Positions 37,138-47,872 of a DNA stretch of 64,000 bases are shown here, piece by piece. Where the stretch lies: contig CASJPF010000017.1 of NCBI GenBank assembly GCA_949383255.1, positions 1 through 64,000 of the forward strand, in the 5' to 3' direction. Numbering within the stretch: position 1 is the stretch's first letter; every line of letters begins with the position of its first letter. This DNA is from Lachnospiraceae bacterium (GTDB lineage Bacteria; Bacillota; Clostridia; Lachnospirales; Lachnospiraceae). The notes under the pieces are model-generated. The model was not told the origin of the DNA, made no database searches, and saw nothing but the letters and a program-made list of their open reading frames with translations. A program made the position numbers and the translations under genes.

Positions 37138-38331
37138 CTATACAAAACTCGATAAGATAGTGTTACTAACATCAATTCCCTGCTCAGTCAACTTAACTAT
37201 ATCGCCACTTTGCACCATCATTCCTAATTGAATCCACTTTTGCAGCGCAGCGCCATACCTCTTATCCATACTTTCGGCAAAGCTTGCCATAAATTCTTGT
37301 TTAGACACACCTTCCATCATACGCAAACCCAAAAACATAAATTCTTCCATCTGTTCCACGTCAAGAAGCCTAACCACTTCCTCTTTCACACTTTGTCCAA
37401 CACTACTATTATCTGTCAACCGACTATCATACAATTTAGCATTGTGTTTCTGAAATACCAAAAGATATCGCTTTATACTTTCAGTGTTCTTCCACCGCCA
37501 ATTTCCTACAGTGGAGCTTGCGCCAAGTCCAAAGCCAACAAAGTCTGTTGTATGCCAAACACCTCGCTGCCAATAAATACAGTTATGCTTACATTCATAT
37601 CCAACTTTTGCATAGTTTGATATCTCATAGCGATAATAACCATATTCTGCCAATATCTGCTTTGTCTGCTGATACATCTGTCGGTCTTCTTCCTCATCAG
37701 GCACAGGATCCCAAGCATCTCTATTCTCATATAGTGGTGTTCCATCTTCGATTATCAAACTGTAAGCCGAAATATGCTCTGGCTGCAGTGCCACAGCTTT
37801 GTTGAGCGTCCGAATCCAACTATCCATATGCTGCCCCGGCAAAGCCGACATCAAATCAATATTGATATTGATAAAACCTACCTCTCTTGCCTGATGATAA
37901 GCCCACAAAAAATCTTCATACGTATGAATCCGCCCAAGCATTTGCAACTCTGCATTATCGGCGGACTGCAACCCAATACTAAGCCTGTTTATTCCAGAAT
38001 TTTTTAACTTTAAAAGCTTATTTCTATCCACTGTTCCCGGATTCATCTCCAATGTAATTTCTGCTTTCGCATCCATCTGGTAATGCGCTCTCAGACAATT
38101 CAAGATTTCCGCAATCTCCTCAGCTTCTAAGATAGACGGCGTACCACCACCAATAAAAATTGTCTTTATTACATATTGTGTATAATATTTCGACTCCCAC
38201 ACAATCTCTCTCAACAATGCCTGCATATATTCCTGCTGTCGCTGCCTTGTCGCTGGTCCAGAAAGGAAATCACAGTAAACACACTTTTGGACACAAAAAG
38301 GAATATGAATATACACACCAATAGAATGCAT
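37138..38331 (-). CDS. hemW: Radical SAM HemW-like protein
   Basis: 'YIHIPFCVQKCVYCDFLS' and 'FIGGGTPSIL'. Confidence 0.92.
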   Translation of the reverse strand: MHSIGVYIHIPFCVQKCVYCDFLSGPATRQRQQEYMQALLREIVWESKYYTQYVIKTIFIGGGTPSILEAEEIAEILNCLRAHYQMDAKAEITLEMNPGTVDRNKLLKLKNSGINRLSIGLQSADNAELQMLGRIHTYEDFLWAYHQAREVGFININIDLMSALPGQHMDSWIRTLNKAVALQPEHISAYSLIIEDGTPLYENRDAWDPVPDEEEDRQMYQQTKQILAEYGYYRYEISNYAKVGYECKHNCIYWQRGVWHTTDFVGFGLGASSTVGNWRWKNTESIKRYLLVFQKHNAKLYDSRLTDNSSVGQSVKEEVVRLLDVEQMEEFMFLGLRMMEGVSKQEFMASFAESMDKRYGAALQKWIQLGMMVQSGDIVKLTEQGIDVSNTILSSFV

Positions 38332-38356
38332 TTTACTCCCCCTTTATTACTGTCAA

Positions 38357-40174
38357 TCACTTTGAATCATCCAATTTCAGCACCGACATAAACGCTTTCT
38401 GTGGTATCTCCACATTGCCAACCTGCCGCATACGCTTCTTGCCTTCCTTCTGTTTCTCAAGAAGCTTCTTCTTTCGTGTAATATCGCCACCATAACACTT
38501 TGCTAGAACGTCCTTACGCATCGCCTTCACAGTTTCCCGCGCAATCACTTTACCGCCTACTGCCGCCTGTATTGGTATCTCGAACAAGTGTCGTGGTATC
38601 TCATCCTTAAGCTTCTCGCACATTCGGCGTCCTCTGTCGTAAGCAGACTGTTTGTGCACAATAAAAGACAGCGCGTCAACCTCCTCCTTATTGATGAGAA
38701 TGTCTAGCTTGACAAGCTCAGATTGCTCGTAGCCCTTAATATCGTAATCAAACGAAGCGTATCCCCGCGAGCGCGATTTAAGCGCATCAAAAAAGTCATA
38801 TATAATCTCATTTAGCGGAAGTTCATACTTCAACAACGCACGTGTTTCCTCCACATAATCCATGCCAAGATAACGCCCACGTCTTTCTTGGCAAAGCTCC
38901 ATAATAGAACCAATAAATTCTGTAGTCACCATAATTTCCGCTGTGACAATCGGCTCCTCCATATAGTCAATCTCCGATGGGTCAGGTAGATTGGATGGGT
39001 TTGTCAACTCTACCACCTCACCGTTTGTCTTGTATACTTTATATACAACACCCGGCGCGGTGGTCACAAGGTCAAGATTGTACTCACGTTCTAAGCGCTC
39101 CTGAATAATTTCAAGATGCAGCAGTCCCAAAAATCCACACCGAAAACCAAACCCCAGTGCAACGGACGTTTCTGGCTCATAGAACAGCGACGCGTCATTT
39201 AATTGTAACTTTTCCAGCGCATCCCGCAAATCTGGGTACTTTGCACCATCCGCAGGATAAAGTCCACAATAGACCATCGAGAGCACTTTCTTGTATCCCG
39301 GAAGTGGCTCCTCGCAGGGATTCTGTGCATCTGTAATGGTATCTCCAACTGCTGTATCCTTCACATTTTTAATGGACGCAGTTAAATATCCCACCATTCC
39401 AGCCGATAATTCATCGCATGGGATAAACTGCCCTGCCCCAAAATACCCCACTTCCACAACATCCGCAGTCGCGCCAGTCGCCATCATCCTAATTTTTGTC
39501 CCTTTGGATACCTTTCCTTCCATGATACGGCAGAACACAATAACTCCCTTGTAAGAGTCATAAACGGAATCAAAAATAAGTGCCTGTAAAGGATTATCCA
39601 CACTTCCTCTTGGGGCTGGTATTTTAGTAATAATGGCTTCCAACACTTCCTCTATTCCAATACCATTCTTTGCCGATATTAGTGGTGCATCCTGTGCTTC
39701 AATGCCAATGACATCCTCAATCTCATTTTTCACCCAGTCAGGACGCGCACTTGGAAGGTCTATTTTATTGATAACTGGAAATACATCCAAGTCATGGTCC
39801 AGCGCAAGATAGACATTCGCCAGTGTTTGTGCCTCAATCCCCTGCGCCGCATCCACAACAAGGATTGCCCCATCACATGCAGCCAGCGCGCGGCTCACTT
39901 CATAGTTAAAATCCACATGCCCCGGCGTGTCAATCAGGTTAAAAATATACTCGTTTCCATCTTGTGCTTTATATACTGTGCGAACTGTCTGTGCCTTAAT
40001 TGTGATTCCTCGCTCGCGCTCCAACTCCATATTGTCCAGAATCTGGTCTTGCATCTCGCGGCTTGTCAAAAGTCCTGTTTTTTCTATAATTCTGTCCGCA
40101 AGCGTAGACTTTCCATGATCGATATGCGCTACAATGCAGAAATTTCTAATTTTACTCTGATCTATACTTGACAT
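38357..40174 (-). CDS. lepA: Elongation factor 4
   Basis: '[20 protein letters not shown]', '[13 protein letters not shown]', full-length 605 aa. Confidence 0.98.
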   Translation of the reverse strand: MSSIDQSKIRNFCIVAHIDHGKSTLADRIIEKTGLLTSREMQDQILDNMELERERGITIKAQTVRTVYKAQDGNEYIFNLIDTPGHVDFNYEVSRALAACDGAILVVDAAQGIEAQTLANVYLALDHDLDVFPVINKIDLPSARPDWVKNEIEDVIGIEAQDAPLISAKNGIGIEEVLEAIITKIPAPRGSVDNPLQALIFDSVYDSYKGVIVFCRIMEGKVSKGTKIRMMATGATADVVEVGYFGAGQFIPCDELSAGMVGYLTASIKNVKDTAVGDTITDAQNPCEEPLPGYKKVLSMVYCGLYPADGAKYPDLRDALEKLQLNDASLFYEPETSVALGFGFRCGFLGLLHLEIIQERLEREYNLDLVTTAPGVVYKVYKTNGEVVELTNPSNLPDPSEIDYMEEPIVTAEIMVTTEFIGSIMELCQERRGRYLGMDYVEETRALLKYELPLNEIIYDFFDALKSRSRGYASFDYDIKGYEQSELVKLDILINKEEVDALSFIVHKQSAYDRGRRMCEKLKDEIPRHLFEIPIQAAVGGKVIARETVKAMRKDVLAKCYGGDITRKKKLLEKQKEGKKRMRQVGNVEIPQKAFMSVLKLDDSK

Positions 40175-40249
40175 AATTCCCTATTCCTTTCTAATAGCTT
40201 TCCAAACCCTTTTATTTTGATATCACCAAAAAGTCAAAAAGCTATTTTA

Positions 40250-41752
40250 TTATAATCTATGCAACGTTTTAGCCGAACTTTTCCAATAACGCAGCCCGAT
40301 AAATACAAGCAGAACCACAAGCAACGCCACCCAAACTCCCATTGGCACGTCAGCAATGTCAAAGCACCGGACATTAATCCACATTTGATTGATTGCCTTG
40401 TTTGCATCTTCATCAAAATATCGCATAACCGCAGCCCGATCTATAACTTCCTCCGGCGGATACTGGCTGTACAACTGCCTGCCCATCTGACTGACGGTCG
40501 ATTGTAAAATATAATTTTTATCGCTGTTATCACCACTAAAGAAATACCCAACCGGATAATCCATAAGTTCCTCATTCTCATCTTCAGCGCCATAACACCA
40601 TTTCAAGTACTCGTAAATAGTATCATCCTGTGCGTTTCCAGCAATTGACGAAGTGTATCCAATATAGTACATATTTCTGACAGCATTGTCTGTCCTCGAT
40701 ACAAAATTAACAAATGCCTCCGCAGCATGTTGCCTGCCTGCATCCTCACGAATACCATTTTTGAGCATTACCCAACCGTCAAACCATAAATTTGTACTCT
40801 CTCTAGGCACTGCAAACCGCAACTCAAAATCATCTTCATCCGCCTGATCCATCGCGTACACCGCATCACCGGACCACTGATAGTTCGCCACAATCTTACC
40901 TGTTATCATGTCTGCCTTCCCGCTGTCCGTCTCCAGGGAATAAACATTATCCATCAATTCATTTAAAAGCTCTTGCGCTTGTTCAATTGTCTCGGGACTC
41001 ACATCGTTCATCACATCTGCAAGTCGTTCTTGATAGTCCGTCGCGTTAAGAAAATCCTCGTCAGTTAGCTCTTTCGCCTTTAAGATGCCAAGTGCAGCAA
41101 AATAGGAGTCGCGCACATTATCTTTTAATGTAATTTGCCTATTAAACTTAGGATTTCCAAAAATTTTCCATGTGGCGGCCTGCTCTTCTGTTACAAGCGC
41201 AGGATTATATAACACTCCCGTAATTCCCCACATATATCCTGCGGCATATTTACTCCAACGCTCACCGTTAATCTCATTGGATTCCAATGTTTTTTGAATG
41301 TAAGGAGATACATTTTGAATATAATAATTGTTATTGTTCTGTTTGTCATAAAAACTGTCCGAATAAGGAATCAATCGGTCCTCCGCAATCAGTTTCATAA
41401 TCATATACTCTGAAGGACACACTAAATCATATGTATCCCCCATGTTTAACTGATTGTACAAGTCCTCATTCGTACCAAAACAAGAGTATTCCACGCGCAC
41501 TTCTCTGCCGTAAGTCTCCCTGTACCAGTCCTCAAAATCCTCATAAAGCGGCTTCTCGCCAAAAATTACTCTGCCGTTATCAAGCTCAATAGCCTCCTCC
41601 GCATCCCACTCACCAAGATCAATATACTCCTCCCAACTGCAAACCCGCAATACAATTGGCTCCTCACCTGCGTACACTGTCTGTTCTGAAAAGAAACACA
41701 ACACGAGTGCACTCACCGCGGCAAGCCCAAGTATTATCCTACTCTTTTTCAT
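40250..41752 (-). CDS. potD: Spermidine/putrescine ABC transporter substrate-binding protein with C-terminal TM
   Basis: Periplasmic-binding type-2 sequence after signal peptide; C-terminal 'VPMGVWVALLVVLLVFIGLRYW'; downstream of potABC. Confidence 0.85.
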   Translation of the reverse strand: MKKSRIILGLAAVSALVLCFFSEQTVYAGEEPIVLRVCSWEEYIDLGEWDAEEAIELDNGRVIFGEKPLYEDFEDWYRETYGREVRVEYSCFGTNEDLYNQLNMGDTYDLVCPSEYMIMKLIAEDRLIPYSDSFYDKQNNNNYYIQNVSPYIQKTLESNEINGERWSKYAAGYMWGITGVLYNPALVTEEQAATWKIFGNPKFNRQITLKDNVRDSYFAALGILKAKELTDEDFLNATDYQERLADVMNDVSPETIEQAQELLNELMDNVYSLETDSGKADMITGKIVANYQWSGDAVYAMDQADEDDFELRFAVPRESTNLWFDGWVMLKNGIREDAGRQHAAEAFVNFVSRTDNAVRNMYYIGYTSSIAGNAQDDTIYEYLKWCYGAEDENEELMDYPVGYFFSGDNSDKNYILQSTVSQMGRQLYSQYPPEEVIDRAAVMRYFDEDANKAINQMWINVRCFDIADVPMGVWVALLVVLLVFIGLRYWKSSAKTLHRL

Positions 41753-42560
41753 TTCCTGCACCTGCCCTCTTGCCATTTTTTTCACCTTTGTTTCCTGTCG
41801 CATTCATAATCATCACCATCAACACCACCACAACAAAAATAATTGTTGAAAGCGCCCACAATGCTGTCTTAATCTCTGTCTGCGAGCCTCGCGTCGCATT
41901 CACCACATAAGTGCTGATCGTATCAAACGTTGCAGGTTTTGTGTAGCTTGTAATAAAATAGTCATCCAATGACAGCGTGATTGCCAGTGCAAACCCAGAT
42001 ACTACACCCGGAAAAATCTGCGGAAACACTACACGCCGCAACGCCACCGCCGGAGATGCCCCCAAGTCAAGTGCTGCCTCATAGAGACTGTTGTCCATCT
42101 GCTTTAATTTGGGTACTACCGACAAATATACAAAAGGCGCCTCAAGCACAACATGACCAATTAACAATGAAACAAAACTACCCTTGTCCACACCACACAC
42201 GCCAATTAACAAAATACACAATGAAAATGCTGTCACAACCTCAGCATTTACAACCGGAACCTGATTGAGTGAACCTACCACCGCATTGCCAAACTTCCCA
42301 GAATAAAAAACGCCCACGGCGCCAAACGTGCCAAGTACTGTTGAGACAAAGGCAGAACCAATTGCAAGAACTAACGTTCCCACAATCATTGCTCTCAAAT
42401 CAGGCTTTGTAAACAGCGTTTCATAATTTTTGAGTGAAAACCCGTGAATTGCTCCAATATTTGCAGAGTCTGTAAAACTGTACACCGCCAACACAAAAAT
42501 GGGCAAATATAGCATAATTATCATAAGCATCAGAAATGCTCTGCCAAAAACCTTTTTCAT
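41739..42560 (-). CDS. potC: Spermidine/putrescine ABC transporter permease
   Basis: 'EAALDLGASPAVALRRVVFPQIFPGVVSG' EAA loop. Confidence 0.92.
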   Translation of the reverse strand: MKKVFGRAFLMLMIIMLYLPIFVLAVYSFTDSANIGAIHGFSLKNYETLFTKPDLRAMIVGTLVLAIGSAFVSTVLGTFGAVGVFYSGKFGNAVVGSLNQVPVVNAEVVTAFSLCILLIGVCGVDKGSFVSLLIGHVVLEAPFVYLSVVPKLKQMDNSLYEAALDLGASPAVALRRVVFPQIFPGVVSGFALAITLSLDDYFITSYTKPATFDTISTYVVNATRGSQTEIKTALWALSTIIFVVVVLMVMIMNATGNKGEKNGKRAGAGNEKE

Positions 42561-43363
42561 TATCCGAGCACACCTCCTCTGCTGCTGCCTGCATCCTCGT
42601 CTGCATACCGGTTTGTAAAGAGAGTAAACACCAAAATAATCACCAATAAAATCAGCGCAATCATGGAACCGTTATGCCAGTCATAAGCACTAAAATACGC
42701 TCCAATCAAGCTTCCCATAATATATGTGCTATTGTAGAGCATATCCAGAACAACATAATTTGTCATAGAGGGCAGAAACACCATAACAATACCGCTGATA
42801 ATCCCCGGAACGGAAAGTGGTAATGTCACCTTTAGAAAAGTTTGAATTGTGTCCGCTCCAAGGTCTGCTGCCGCCTCCAACAAACTATTATCCAGCTTTA
42901 ACAGGGTTGTGTAAATCGGTAGAATCATAAATGGCAGAAAATCATAAGTCATGCCAATCAATGTATTTAGAAACGGATGATAAGCTAAATTTCCCTCCAC
43001 CACTGTCAATATTTCTTTCAATGCTGTGATTCTAAGTGTAAAATTAATCCACATAGGCATCACAAAAACCATAAGGACCACTGCCTTATGTTTCATTTTA
43101 CTGCGCGCCAGTATATAAGCAATCGGATATGCTAACATCAGACAAACACCAGTAGTAGACACCGCGATGCCAAAACTGTAAAAAAGCGTTCCAATTGTGT
43201 TTGGGCTAGAAAAAAATCCTATTAAATTTTCAAGCGTAAACTGCCCCTCTCCATTTGTAAACGCGTAATATATAATAACCACCAGAGGCGCTAACACAAA
43301 ACATACCAGGAAAAGCCCATATGGTATGCAAAGTTGCGATCTCTGAAAACGAAATCGATTCAT
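42560..43363 (-). CDS. potB: Spermidine/putrescine ABC transporter permease
   Basis: 'EAAADLGADTIQTFLKVTLPLSVPGIISG' EAA loop. Confidence 0.92.
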   Translation of the reverse strand: MNRFRFQRSQLCIPYGLFLVCFVLAPLVVIIYYAFTNGEGQFTLENLIGFFSSPNTIGTLFYSFGIAVSTTGVCLMLAYPIAYILARSKMKHKAVVLMVFVMPMWINFTLRITALKEILTVVEGNLAYHPFLNTLIGMTYDFLPFMILPIYTTLLKLDNSLLEAAADLGADTIQTFLKVTLPLSVPGIISGIVMVFLPSMTNYVVLDMLYNSTYIMGSLIGAYFSAYDWHNGSMIALILLVIILVFTLFTNRYADEDAGSSRGGVLG

Positions 43364-43377
43364 CTAGTACCCTCCAT

Positions 43378-44826
43378 TTATTTTTTCAAGGTGTAGTGAA
43401 ACTTCTCCTTTGGTATTCGTAAACTTACATAATCATCCATATTCCAAAGATATTCATCCGACACAATAAAGTCTTCGTCCTCCTCCGTCCGAACAACATA
43501 ACTATAATGATCACCCTTGTAAATCAAATTGATAATATGCCCTCGCAGAATACCTGCCTCCTTATCATCGCTCATTGTGATATCATCCGGTTTCACAGAC
43601 ACAATCACTTTAATACGCTCCGGCTCAATCACATCACCATGCGCATCAACAAGTGTTCCATCTGTATTAAAAGCAGCACCTGGTATTAGAGAAGCGACAT
43701 CACAATCCAGCATTCCTCCAAGAAAACTCAACCGATACTCCTTGTCCACACCAGACTCAATGCGGTTGATTGTATTCTCCGCCAGCATAATATGAATCCC
43801 CTCTGGCTCGATGCACAATCCCACTAGAGCATTTGGTTCTGCCTTTCTGGTAGACTGCACCACAATCTCATTCTTGCCTGATTGCACTGTAATTTCATAG
43901 TGTACTCCCTTAAAAATAACAGATGTCACCTTTCCGCGAATAATTCCCTTCTCTGGTTCTGTAATAGTTACGTCTTCCGGTCTTACCACCGCATCGATCA
44001 TTGTGCCATGCTCAACATCATCCACGCACTCAAACTCCGCACCGCAAAACCGCACTTTGCATCTATCTGTCATAATCCCACTAAAAATATTGCTATCGCC
44101 AATAAAATCAGCCACAAAAGCATTTTTCGGCTCATTGTAGATATCCTCTGGCGTCCCAATCTGTTGAATCTTTCCCTCTGACATCACAACAATCTTGTCA
44201 GACATTGTAAGTGCTTCCTCTTGGTCATGTGTCACATAGATAAATGTAATGCCAAGCTTCTCATGCATCCCTTTCAGCTCCAGCTGCATCTCCTTGCGCA
44301 TCTTTAAATCCAGCGCTCCTAACGGTTCATCTAGCAGCAAGATTTCCGGCTCGTTCACAATCGCCCGCGCAATGGCGATGCGCTGTTGCTGACCGCCCGA
44401 AAGTGTCTGTATTCCTCTATCCTCAAAATCTTCCAGATCTACCATTTCTAACGCTTTCTTAACTTTTTTAACAATATCCGCTTTGGGAAGCTTCTTTAAT
44501 TTTAGTCCGAATGCAACATTCTCAAAGACATTTAAATGAGGAAACAGTGCATATCGCTGAAATACCGTATTGATGGGTCTCTTGTTTGGCGGCAAATCTC
44601 GTATATCCTCGCCATTTAGTAGCAACTCACCTTCCGTCGGCTTGTCAAAGCCTGCAATCATGCGCAACGTTGTTGTTTTGCCACAGCCAGAAGGTCCCAG
44701 AAATGTAACAAATTCTCCCCTCTGCACTGTCAAGTTAAAATCATCTACCACGCGAAAGCCGTCATCAAAAGTACGACTGATATGCTTTAATTCTATAATA
44801 TTTTCCCTTGCAGTATTTCTGTCCAA
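43378..44826 (-). CDS. potA: Spermidine/putrescine ABC transporter ATP-binding protein with extended TOBE region
   Basis: Walker A 'GPSGCGKTT', 'LSGGQQQRIAIARA', two TOBE-like repeats in the C-terminus. Confidence 0.95.
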   Translation of the reverse strand: MDRNTARENIIELKHISRTFDDGFRVVDDFNLTVQRGEFVTFLGPSGCGKTTTLRMIAGFDKPTEGELLLNGEDIRDLPPNKRPINTVFQRYALFPHLNVFENVAFGLKLKKLPKADIVKKVKKALEMVDLEDFEDRGIQTLSGGQQQRIAIARAIVNEPEILLLDEPLGALDLKMRKEMQLELKGMHEKLGITFIYVTHDQEEALTMSDKIVVMSEGKIQQIGTPEDIYNEPKNAFVADFIGDSNIFSGIMTDRCKVRFCGAEFECVDDVEHGTMIDAVVRPEDVTITEPEKGIIRGKVTSVIFKGVHYEITVQSGKNEIVVQSTRKAEPNALVGLCIEPEGIHIMLAENTINRIESGVDKEYRLSFLGGMLDCDVASLIPGAAFNTDGTLVDAHGDVIEPERIKVIVSVKPDDITMSDDKEAGILRGHIINLIYKGDHYSYVVRTEEDEDFIVSDEYLWNMDDYVSLRIPKEKFHYTLKK

Positions 44827-44994
44827 CGTTAGTCCTCCTCATGTATTGTATTCATCATAAAGAACTATGAAAAATAACTAGTACAAATAAAGTTTATCCA
44901 TCTTTTTCACAATTCCTCTATTACTGTAACGCATCACTTTGTAGTGTATCATATCCGCGCTATAAATGCTACTAAAATATTTTTTCCAGACAGC

Positions 44995-45022
44995 AAAAGA
45001 CACGTCCCAAAACGTGTCTTTT
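44995..45022. terminator. Intrinsic terminator between the amino-acid ABC and pot operons
   Basis: AAAAGACACGT-CCCAAA-ACGTGTCTTTT. Confidence 0.7.
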
Positions 45023-45065
45023 CAAATCGTTCTTGTACTATGTAAGTTGCCCTCAAATACAATAT

Positions 45066-45935
45066 CTATTCTGCTGAAATTGCCTCAATATATTGTGCGC
45101 CAAGCTCGGCAACTGTACCGTCTGCAAGCATTGCTTCAACTGTTTTATTAATCTTGTCAAGCAGCTCCGTATTCCCTTTTTTTACTGCGATGGCGTACTC
45201 TTCTGACGCAAATGCAGAAGCATCCTCAACAATCTTCAATCCGTCATTATCAAACACGTATTTCTGTGCTGTTGCGGAGTCAATCACAACGACATCACAC
45301 TTTCCATTGACCAACTCCATAATGGCATCTGTTCCCTTTTTGAATGCCTCATAGGGATAACCCAAATCCTTCACACAAATTTCTCCGGTATAGCCTTGAA
45401 TCACACAAATTTTCTTGTCCGCCATATCAGACGCTGAGGCAATATCAGAATCTTCTTTTACAATCATAACCTGAGTCGCTGTATAATAAGGTATTGAAAA
45501 ATCTGCCTTTTCCTTTCTTTCCTCTGTCACAGTCATGCCTGCAATTGCCGCATCAATCTGGCCATTCTGTAACGCAACCAACAAAGAATCAAATTCCATA
45601 TTCTCCACTGCTGCTGTCATGCCATTCTGCTCAGCAATATTCTTTGCAATTGCCATGTCAATACCATCATATTGGTCAATCACACCGCTGCTCGCCACAT
45701 ACTCAAAAGGCGGAAATTCTGCATTTGTTCCAAAAGTCAATGTACCGCCAGTCTCAGGAACCGCCTCCTGCACATCTGCCTCACTCGTTTTGTCTGTTGT
45801 TGCACTTTCTTCTGTCTGCTGTGGCTGAGCACTTACCGCTGTATCATTTGTCTGATTTGTATCCGCCTTGCTGCCACACGCTGTTAGCATCACTGTGGCA
45901 AACACAAGTGCTGCTGCTTTCCATGATTTTTTCAT
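45066..45935 (-). CDS. Polar amino acid ABC transporter substrate-binding lipoprotein
   Basis: Lipobox 'MLTACGS'; 'GTNAEFPPFEYVASSGVIDQYDGIDMAIAKNIAEQNG'. Confidence 0.95.
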   Translation of the reverse strand: MKKSWKAAALVFATVMLTACGSKADTNQTNDTAVSAQPQQTEESATTDKTSEADVQEAVPETGGTLTFGTNAEFPPFEYVASSGVIDQYDGIDMAIAKNIAEQNGMTAAVENMEFDSLLVALQNGQIDAAIAGMTVTEERKEKADFSIPYYTATQVMIVKEDSDIASASDMADKKICVIQGYTGEICVKDLGYPYEAFKKGTDAIMELVNGKCDVVVIDSATAQKYVFDNDGLKIVEDASAFASEEYAIAVKKGNTELLDKINKTVEAMLADGTVAELGAQYIEAISAE

Positions 45936-46005
45936 AATCGTTCCTCCTCAAAACTAATCAATTTCTATATTAAGCCTTCTGGCATAATATCCATACTCTA
46001 TCGAA

Positions 46006-46728
46006 TTACAAAACCTTACTTAAAAATAATTTGGTTCGCTCATTTTTGGGATTGTTAAACACATCCTCTGGGGTACCACTCTCCATAATTACACCTTGGT
46101 CAACAAAAAGTACCCTTGACGCAACCTCCCGCGCAAATCCCATCTCATGTGTGACAATCACCATTGTCATGCCTGATTTTGCAAGATCTTTCATAACATC
46201 AAGAACCTCCCCCACCATCTCTGGGTCAAGTGCTGATGTTGGTTCATCAAACAGCATAATCTCAGGATTCATAGCAAGCGCCCGCGCAATTGCGACACGC
46301 TGTTTCTGTCCTCCTGAAAGCTGTGCTGGATAAGCTGGTGCCTTCTCTTCCAAGTTCACGCGCCTTAAAAGTTCAAGTCCTCTCTTTTCAGCCTGTTCCT
46401 TTGTCATCTTTTTTAAAAGAACTGGCGCCAATGTAATATTTTCCATAATGGTCAGATGCGGAAACAAATTAAACTGCTGAAACACCATACCCATTTTCTG
46501 TCGAACTTCATTAATGTTGACATTGGGTGTATTAATCATCTGGTCATCCACATAAATCTCACCTTCTGTCACATCTTCAAGCAGATTTAAACAACGTAAA
46601 AAAGTACTTTTGCCTGAACCCGATGGACCAATGACCACCACAACCTCACCAGGAGAAATGTGCTCGTCAATCCCATTTAAGACATTCAAATCATTAAACT
46701 TTTTATGTAAATTCTTTACTTTAATCAT
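46006..46728 (-). CDS. Polar amino acid ABC transporter ATP-binding protein
   Basis: '[15 protein letters not shown]', '[19 protein letters not shown]'. Confidence 0.97.
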   Translation of the reverse strand: MIKVKNLHKKFNDLNVLNGIDEHISPGEVVVVIGPSGSGKSTFLRCLNLLEDVTEGEIYVDDQMINTPNVNINEVRQKMGMVFQQFNLFPHLTIMENITLAPVLLKKMTKEQAEKRGLELLRRVNLEEKAPAYPAQLSGGQKQRVAIARALAMNPEIMLFDEPTSALDPEMVGEVLDVMKDLAKSGMTMVIVTHEMGFAREVASRVLFVDQGVIMESGTPEDVFNNPKNERTKLFLSKVL

Positions 46729-46840
46729 CTTAATTCCTCATGCTTGCCAAAATCTGCGAATTTGGGTGCAAGCACAAATTCGCCGTATGAAAAATTTAAT
46801 TTTCCCATTCGTTTCCATATTCTTTCACGCAGTGTCATAG

Positions 46841-47527
46841 TTAACGGACATCTGACTTTCTTAGTATCTTTTCTATTCTGCGCAACAGCAATGTCAAGAG
46901 CTTAATGAGCACATAATAAATAACAGCCGTTCCGATAAGTGGCATAAACGCGATAAACGTGGCACTCTTAATAAAGTCACCCGCTTTCTGAATATCCATC
47001 AATCCCACATAACCGACAATTGCAGTTTCCTTAATCAGCACAATAAACTCATTGCACAGCGCCGGAAAAATATTTTTGACCGCCTGCGGTATAACAATCC
47101 GTGTCATGGTTTGAAATGCATTTAGTCCAAGTGATCTGCCTGCCTCTGTCTGACCATGATCCACTGACATAATGCCTGCCCGAATAATCTCCGACACATA
47201 GGCACCCGAATTAATACCAAAGGCTATCGCTGCAATAATCCACTTGTCCAAATCCACAGTGGCAAACACTACAAAATAAATAATCATCAACTGTGTGACC
47301 GACGGGGTCCCCCGTATTATATCTGTGTAGACGCCTCCAATAAACCGAATGGATTTTCTTTTTGAAAGATTACACAGTGCAATCAACATTCCGATAAAAA
47401 TACCAATAAAAACTGCCAGCAGTGATACTTTCACCGTCACACCAACACCGCTGACCAAAAGCATATATCGGTCTTCCTTAATAAAACATTTATAAAAATC
47501 AGAAGCCCATTCCTGAATTGCTGTCAT
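46841..47527 (-). CDS. Polar amino acid ABC transporter permease
   Basis: HisMQ-type 'EAGRSLGLNAFQTMTRIVIPQA'. Confidence 0.95.
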   Translation of the reverse strand: MTAIQEWASDFYKCFIKEDRYMLLVSGVGVTVKVSLLAVFIGIFIGMLIALCNLSKRKSIRFIGGVYTDIIRGTPSVTQLMIIYFVVFATVDLDKWIIAAIAFGINSGAYVSEIIRAGIMSVDHGQTEAGRSLGLNAFQTMTRIVIPQAVKNIFPALCNEFIVLIKETAIVGYVGLMDIQKAGDFIKSATFIAFMPLIGTAVIYYVLIKLLTLLLRRIEKILRKSDVR

Positions 47528-47628
47528 CTGTCTGTCATCCTTTCGCCTGTTTGCGGAATCTCATCATCAATCTGTACACAATACCAACGCCCATTCTATC
47601 ACAAAGATTGTAAGTTGAAAAGTATTTT

Positions 47629-47844
47629 TTAATACATTTTCTCTAAATGCTCTATTCCATATCTTTGTTTAAATGCTTCCAGATCAGCATTGTCTTTGAT
47701 AAACATAATTTCCTCAAACTTTCCAGTGTGAATATCTTTGAATCCAGCAACCTGTTCCCCATTACAGATACTGCATTTGAGAATTGGTATTTGATTTTCT
47801 GTATCATAAGAACTTTTTTGTACTGGCGTCTTTTTCCAAAACAT
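47629..47844 (-). CDS. Small hypothetical protein with CxxC
   Basis: 'ILKCSICNGEQVAGFKDIHTGKFEEIMFI'; ATG after AAAGGAGTTAAA. Confidence 0.6.
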   Translation of the reverse strand: MFWKKTPVQKSSYDTENQIPILKCSICNGEQVAGFKDIHTGKFEEIMFIKDNADLEAFKQRYGIEHLEKMY

Positions 47845-47872
47845 TTTAACTCCTTTTTTAATGTCATTGGCA

